This document shows positions 23,476 through 25,325 of a DNA stretch of 25,325 nucleotides, one piece after another. Every line of letters begins with the position of its first letter. Position 1 is the stretch's first letter. The notes under the pieces were generated by a model. The model saw nothing but the letters and a program-made list of their open reading frames with translations. It did no database searches and was not told the origin of the DNA. The stretch lies in contig JAZRGK010000069.1 of assembly GCA_045644145.1 (NCBI GenBank), positions 1 to 25,325 of the forward strand. Reading direction: 5' to 3'. Source of the DNA: Flemingiibacterium sp045644145 (GTDB lineage Bacteria > Bacillota > Clostridia > Oscillospirales > CAG-272). The position numbers were made by a program, and so were the translations under genes.

Positions 23476-24612
23476 ATGGCTTTTGAACTGGACAGCAATT
23501 TCGGCAATGTAAATATAAAAGTAATAGGAGTTGGCGGCGGCGGTAATAACGCGGTTAACCGCATGATCGCTTCCAATATGCGCGGTGTTGAGTTTGTTGC
23601 TATCAACACTGACAGACAGGCGCTTGCGAGATCCAACGCTGTTACTAAGATAGATATCGGTGAGAAGATAACTAAGGGACGCGGCGCGGGCGCAAACCCC
23701 GAGATCGGCGCAAGAGCGGCTGAGGAATCAATTGAAGAAATCAAGAAGATGCTCGAAGGTACCCAGATGGTATTCGTTACCGCTGGTATGGGAGGCGGTA
23801 CAGGTACCGGCGCGGCTCCCATTGTTGCTAAAACCGCAAGAGATATGGGCATACTTACCGTTGGTGTTGTAACCAAGCCTTTCGCATTTGAGGGCAAGGT
23901 TCGTATGGCACAGGCGGAAGAAGGCATCAAGAACCTTATCGAAGTTGTTGACTCCCTTATTATTGTTCCTAACGAAAGACTTAAGCAGGTATCCGATACC
24001 AGAATAACTCTCGTAAACGCATTTGAGGTTGCCGATGACGTTCTCCGTCACGGTGTACAGAGCGTAGCAGAGCTCATCGCTGTTGACGGTTTCATTAACC
24101 TGGACTTCGCAGACGTTACCGCTATCATGACCGGCGCTGGCTACGCACATATGGGCGTTGGCAGCGCTACCGGTAAAGAGAAGGCAGCTCTCGCTGCAAA
24201 AGCGGCTATCTCCAGCCCCCTTCTCGAAACCTCTATTGCAGGCGCACGCGGCATAATCCTCTCCATCACCGGTTCTGCGGATATGACTCTCGAGGATGTT
24301 GACACCGCTTCCAATATGGTTAAGGACGAGGCTCATGTTGATGCTAATGTTATCTTCGGTGTGGCATTCGATCCCACTCTTGAGGACGAGATCAGAATCA
24401 CCGTTATCGCAACCGGCTTCGACAGTGCTCCCAAGAGCATGCAGAATCCTGTAGGTGAGGCAAAGCCTTCTGCGGCTCCCGCAGCAGGCATGGCTAAGGC
24501 TGAAGATGAAGCGAAAGCAGATGCTCCTGCCGCTGAGCAGGGCGAGGATCTTATCTCCAACGATGATTTTGATGAGATCGTAGGTATCCTTCGCAACAAC
24601 AAGGGTAGATAA
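23476..24612 (+). CDS. ftsZ: Cell division GTPase FtsZ
   Basis: FtsZ polymerises into the cytokinetic ring. The 378-residue protein has GVGGGGNNAVNRM near the start, the tubulin signature GGGTGTG (106-112) that binds GTP, and the T7 synergy loop NLDFADVTAIM. After the globular part comes an Ala/Glu/Lys-rich linker and a C-terminal peptide ending DDFDEIVGILRNN, a variant of the usual IPxFLR-type tail that binds FtsA, SepF or ZapA partners. AGGAGG at 23461-23466 gives a strong ribosome site nine bases before ATG. It is the last dcw gene. Confidence 0.98.
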   Translation: MAFELDSNFGNVNIKVIGVGGGGNNAVNRMIASNMRGVEFVAINTDRQALARSNAVTKIDIGEKITKGRGAGANPEIGARAAEESIEEIKKMLEGTQMVFVTAGMGGGTGTGAAPIVAKTARDMGILTVGVVTKPFAFEGKVRMAQAEEGIKNLIEVVDSLIIVPNERLKQVSDTRITLVNAFEVADDVLRHGVQSVAELIAVDGFINLDFADVTAIMTGAGYAHMGVGSATGKEKAALAAKAAISSPLLETSIAGARGIILSITGSADMTLEDVDTASNMVKDEAHVDANVIFGVAFDPTLEDEIRITVIATGFDSAPKSMQNPVGEAKPSAAPAAGMAKAEDEAKADAPAAEQGEDLISNDDFDEIVGILRNNKGR

Positions 24613-24662
24613 AATAAAATAAGAAAAGCCGCGCAGGGTAGTTTCCAATAAGACAAGATAAT

Positions 24663-24702
24663 AAATCGGGTAAAAGCTACAACATGCTTCTACCCGATTT
24701 TT
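24663..24702 (+). terminator. Intrinsic terminator after ftsZ
   Basis: AAATCGGGTA (24663-24672) pairs with TACCCGATTT (24691-24700), with inner AAGC/GCTT pairs, ending in a T run to 24702. Confidence 0.9.
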
Positions 24703-24714
24703 GTTATTGCAGGG

Positions 24715-24777
24715 GTTGGGGAAGGCACTCCCCAACAAGATTCCAAGGGGTAAATTTGGCACCATGGTAGAATCTTG
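24715..24777 (+). repeat. Two adjacent inverted repeats between ftsZ and the ArsR gene
   Basis: GTTGGGGA/TCCCCAAC (24715-24722, 24729-24736) is a perfect 8-bp hairpin; CAAGATTC (24736-24743) and GAATCTTG (24770-24777) are exact 8-bp inverted repeats flanking a 26-base interior. No T run follows either. This may mark a junction with accessory DNA; the rest of the gap up to the promoter shows nothing recognisable. Confidence 0.5.
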
Positions 24778-24840
24778 CTCTATAACTGCTCTACAATCGA
24801 CAGCTATCGCGGATCCCGTATATGGTCCAAACTTTTGTTA

Positions 24841-24885
24841 AGTATTGACTTAATTAAAACGAAGTTTTATAATTAAGTAAGTACT
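24841..24885 (+). promoter_or_regulatory. Promoter and palindromic operator of the ArsR-type gene
   Basis: TTGACT (24845-24850), 17 bases, TATAAT (24868-24873) is a near-consensus promoter. It is embedded in a hyphenated palindrome: 24841-24856 and 24870-24885 are reverse complements at 14 of 16 positions, and TAAAAC/GTTTTA (24855-24860, 24864-24869) nests inside. This is the expected layout for autorepression by an ArsR dimer. Confidence 0.75.
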
Positions 24886-24904
24886 AAACCAAAGGAGCAA
24901 CAGC

Positions 24905-25234
24905 ATGGAACTTGATAGTATGTTAAAAGCATCGGGCGAGCCTATGCGATTGAAAATGTATCAAGCTCTTTTGGAAAGAAAGCATTGTGTGCGCTCTCTT
25001 TCTAAAAAGTTTGGAATTTCAGAATCTGCGATTTCACAGCACATGAAAGTGATGAAAGATGCCGGATTGGTCTATGGCGAGAAGTACGGTTATCATACCC
25101 ACTATCTACCCCAGCAGGAGGCCGTGGATTACCTTGCCGAACAGTTTGAATTGATGCGAACTGCATCCCTCACCGTAGACCGTGATATGACGGTCTGCCA
25201 ATGCGAATACAGGAAGGAGGGTGAGTCCAAATGA
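24905..25234 (+). CDS. ArsR-family winged-helix transcriptional repressor
   Basis: The 109-residue protein is a compact ArsR/SmtB-type regulator: helices 1-2 (residues 1-24), the recognition helix-turn-helix SKKFGISESAISQHMKVMKD (about 33-52) and a wing with YGEKYGYHTHY. The canonical arsenic motif ELCVCDL is replaced by KHCVRSL, leaving a single cysteine (C28) there, but a CQC pair sits at C98 and C100 near the C-terminus. AAAGGAG precedes ATG 24905 by about seven bases. It overlaps the chromate transporter gene by four bases, and a palindrome covers its promoter, so it likely represses its own operon and senses a ligand connected with that transporter. The ligand itself is not readable from sequence. 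Confidence 0.88.
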   Translation: MELDSMLKASGEPMRLKMYQALLERKHCVRSLSKKFGISESAISQHMKVMKDAGLVYGEKYGYHTHYLPQQEAVDYLAEQFELMRTASLTVDRDMTVCQCEYRKEGESK

Positions 25235-25325
25235 ATATCTTGCTTGATTTATTCCTTACTTTTGCCAAGATTGGCTTGTTTACCTTTGGCGGTGGTTACG
25301 CCATGATTTCCATGATAGAAAATAA
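25231..25325 (+). CDS. Chromate transporter (ChrA/CHR family), N-terminal fragment cut by window end
   Basis: Thirty-one codons are visible. They encode LFLTFAKIGLFTFGGGYAMI, the N-terminal signature of CHR-family transporters (FxKIGLFTFGGGYAMI), which export chromate or related oxyanions or, in many anaerobes, have no proven substrate. ATG at 25231 overlaps the repressor stop (ATGA) and follows AGGAAGGAGGGTGA. Many Clostridia carry the short form as two adjacent half-size genes; whether this is so here lies beyond the window. Confidence 0.85.
   Translation, partial: MNILLDLFLTFAKIGLFTFGGGYAMISMIEN

Noticed and set aside
23728..24765. A 345-codon minus-strand open frame over ftsZ
   Set aside because: Antisense to FtsZ and rich in Cys, His and Ser in the manner of out-of-frame translation; it also runs across the ftsZ terminator.

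Overview
The window looks like chromosomal DNA from a low-to-mid GC Gram-positive bacterium of the class Clostridia, probably an Oscillospirales/Ruminococcaceae-like lineage. The evidence is strong AGGAGG-type ribosome sites, TTGAxx-17-TATAAT promoters, HPr with both His15 and Ser46, a DivIB-type FtsQ, a PASTA-bearing class B penicillin-binding protein and an FtsZ without a neighbouring ftsA. Species-level placement is inference. Nearly every gene is on the + strand and most are joined by 1-13 base overlaps or short gaps.

Left edge (1-813): the 5' end of a minus-strand Mrp/NBP35-type ATPase diverges from a small membrane zinc-ribbon protein. Operon 1 (984-6977): one promoter, then rimM, trmD, murJ (lipid II flippase), an O-antigen ligase/polymerase-like membrane protein and two tandem DUF4330-like single-pass proteins, closed by a 17-bp intrinsic terminator. 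Next is a monocistronic HPr gene with its own promoter, a long leader and a terminator (7044-7577). Operon 2 (7636-10564): uvrC, rsmD, coaD.

Operon 3 (10683-24702) is the division and cell wall (dcw) cluster: mraZ, rsmH, ftsL-like, ftsI/spoVD-like PBP, murE, murF, mraY, ftsW, murG, divIB/ftsQ, ftsZ. It starts from a TTGAAA-17-TATAAT promoter followed at once by three 10-bp tandem boxes that look like the MraZ operator. Additional promoters precede ftsQ and ftsZ, and an intrinsic terminator follows ftsZ. These genes make the UDP-MurNAc-pentapeptide (MurE, MurF), lipid I and lipid II (MraY, MurG), and polymerise and crosslink septal peptidoglycan (FtsW, PBP) under the DivIB/FtsL scaffold and the FtsZ ring. 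murD, murC and ftsA are not in the cluster.

Right edge (24710-25325): after a patch of inverted repeats comes an ArsR-type repressor with a palindromic operator on its promoter, translationally coupled to a chromate transporter cut by the window end. This looks like an accessory module.

The gene content is mostly housekeeping. The most unusual signals are non-coding: the leaders of mraY and murG are copies of one module, and the murG copy carries two extra palindromic insertions, one lying exactly between Shine-Dalgarno and start region; perfect palindromes surround the dcw promoter; and a long hairpin could sequester the murE ribosome site. At the protein level, the polymerase/ligase plus twin DUF4330 set beside murJ and the long basic tails on FtsL and FtsW deserve a look. 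No tRNA, rRNA, CRISPR array, insertion sequence or replication origin was seen.
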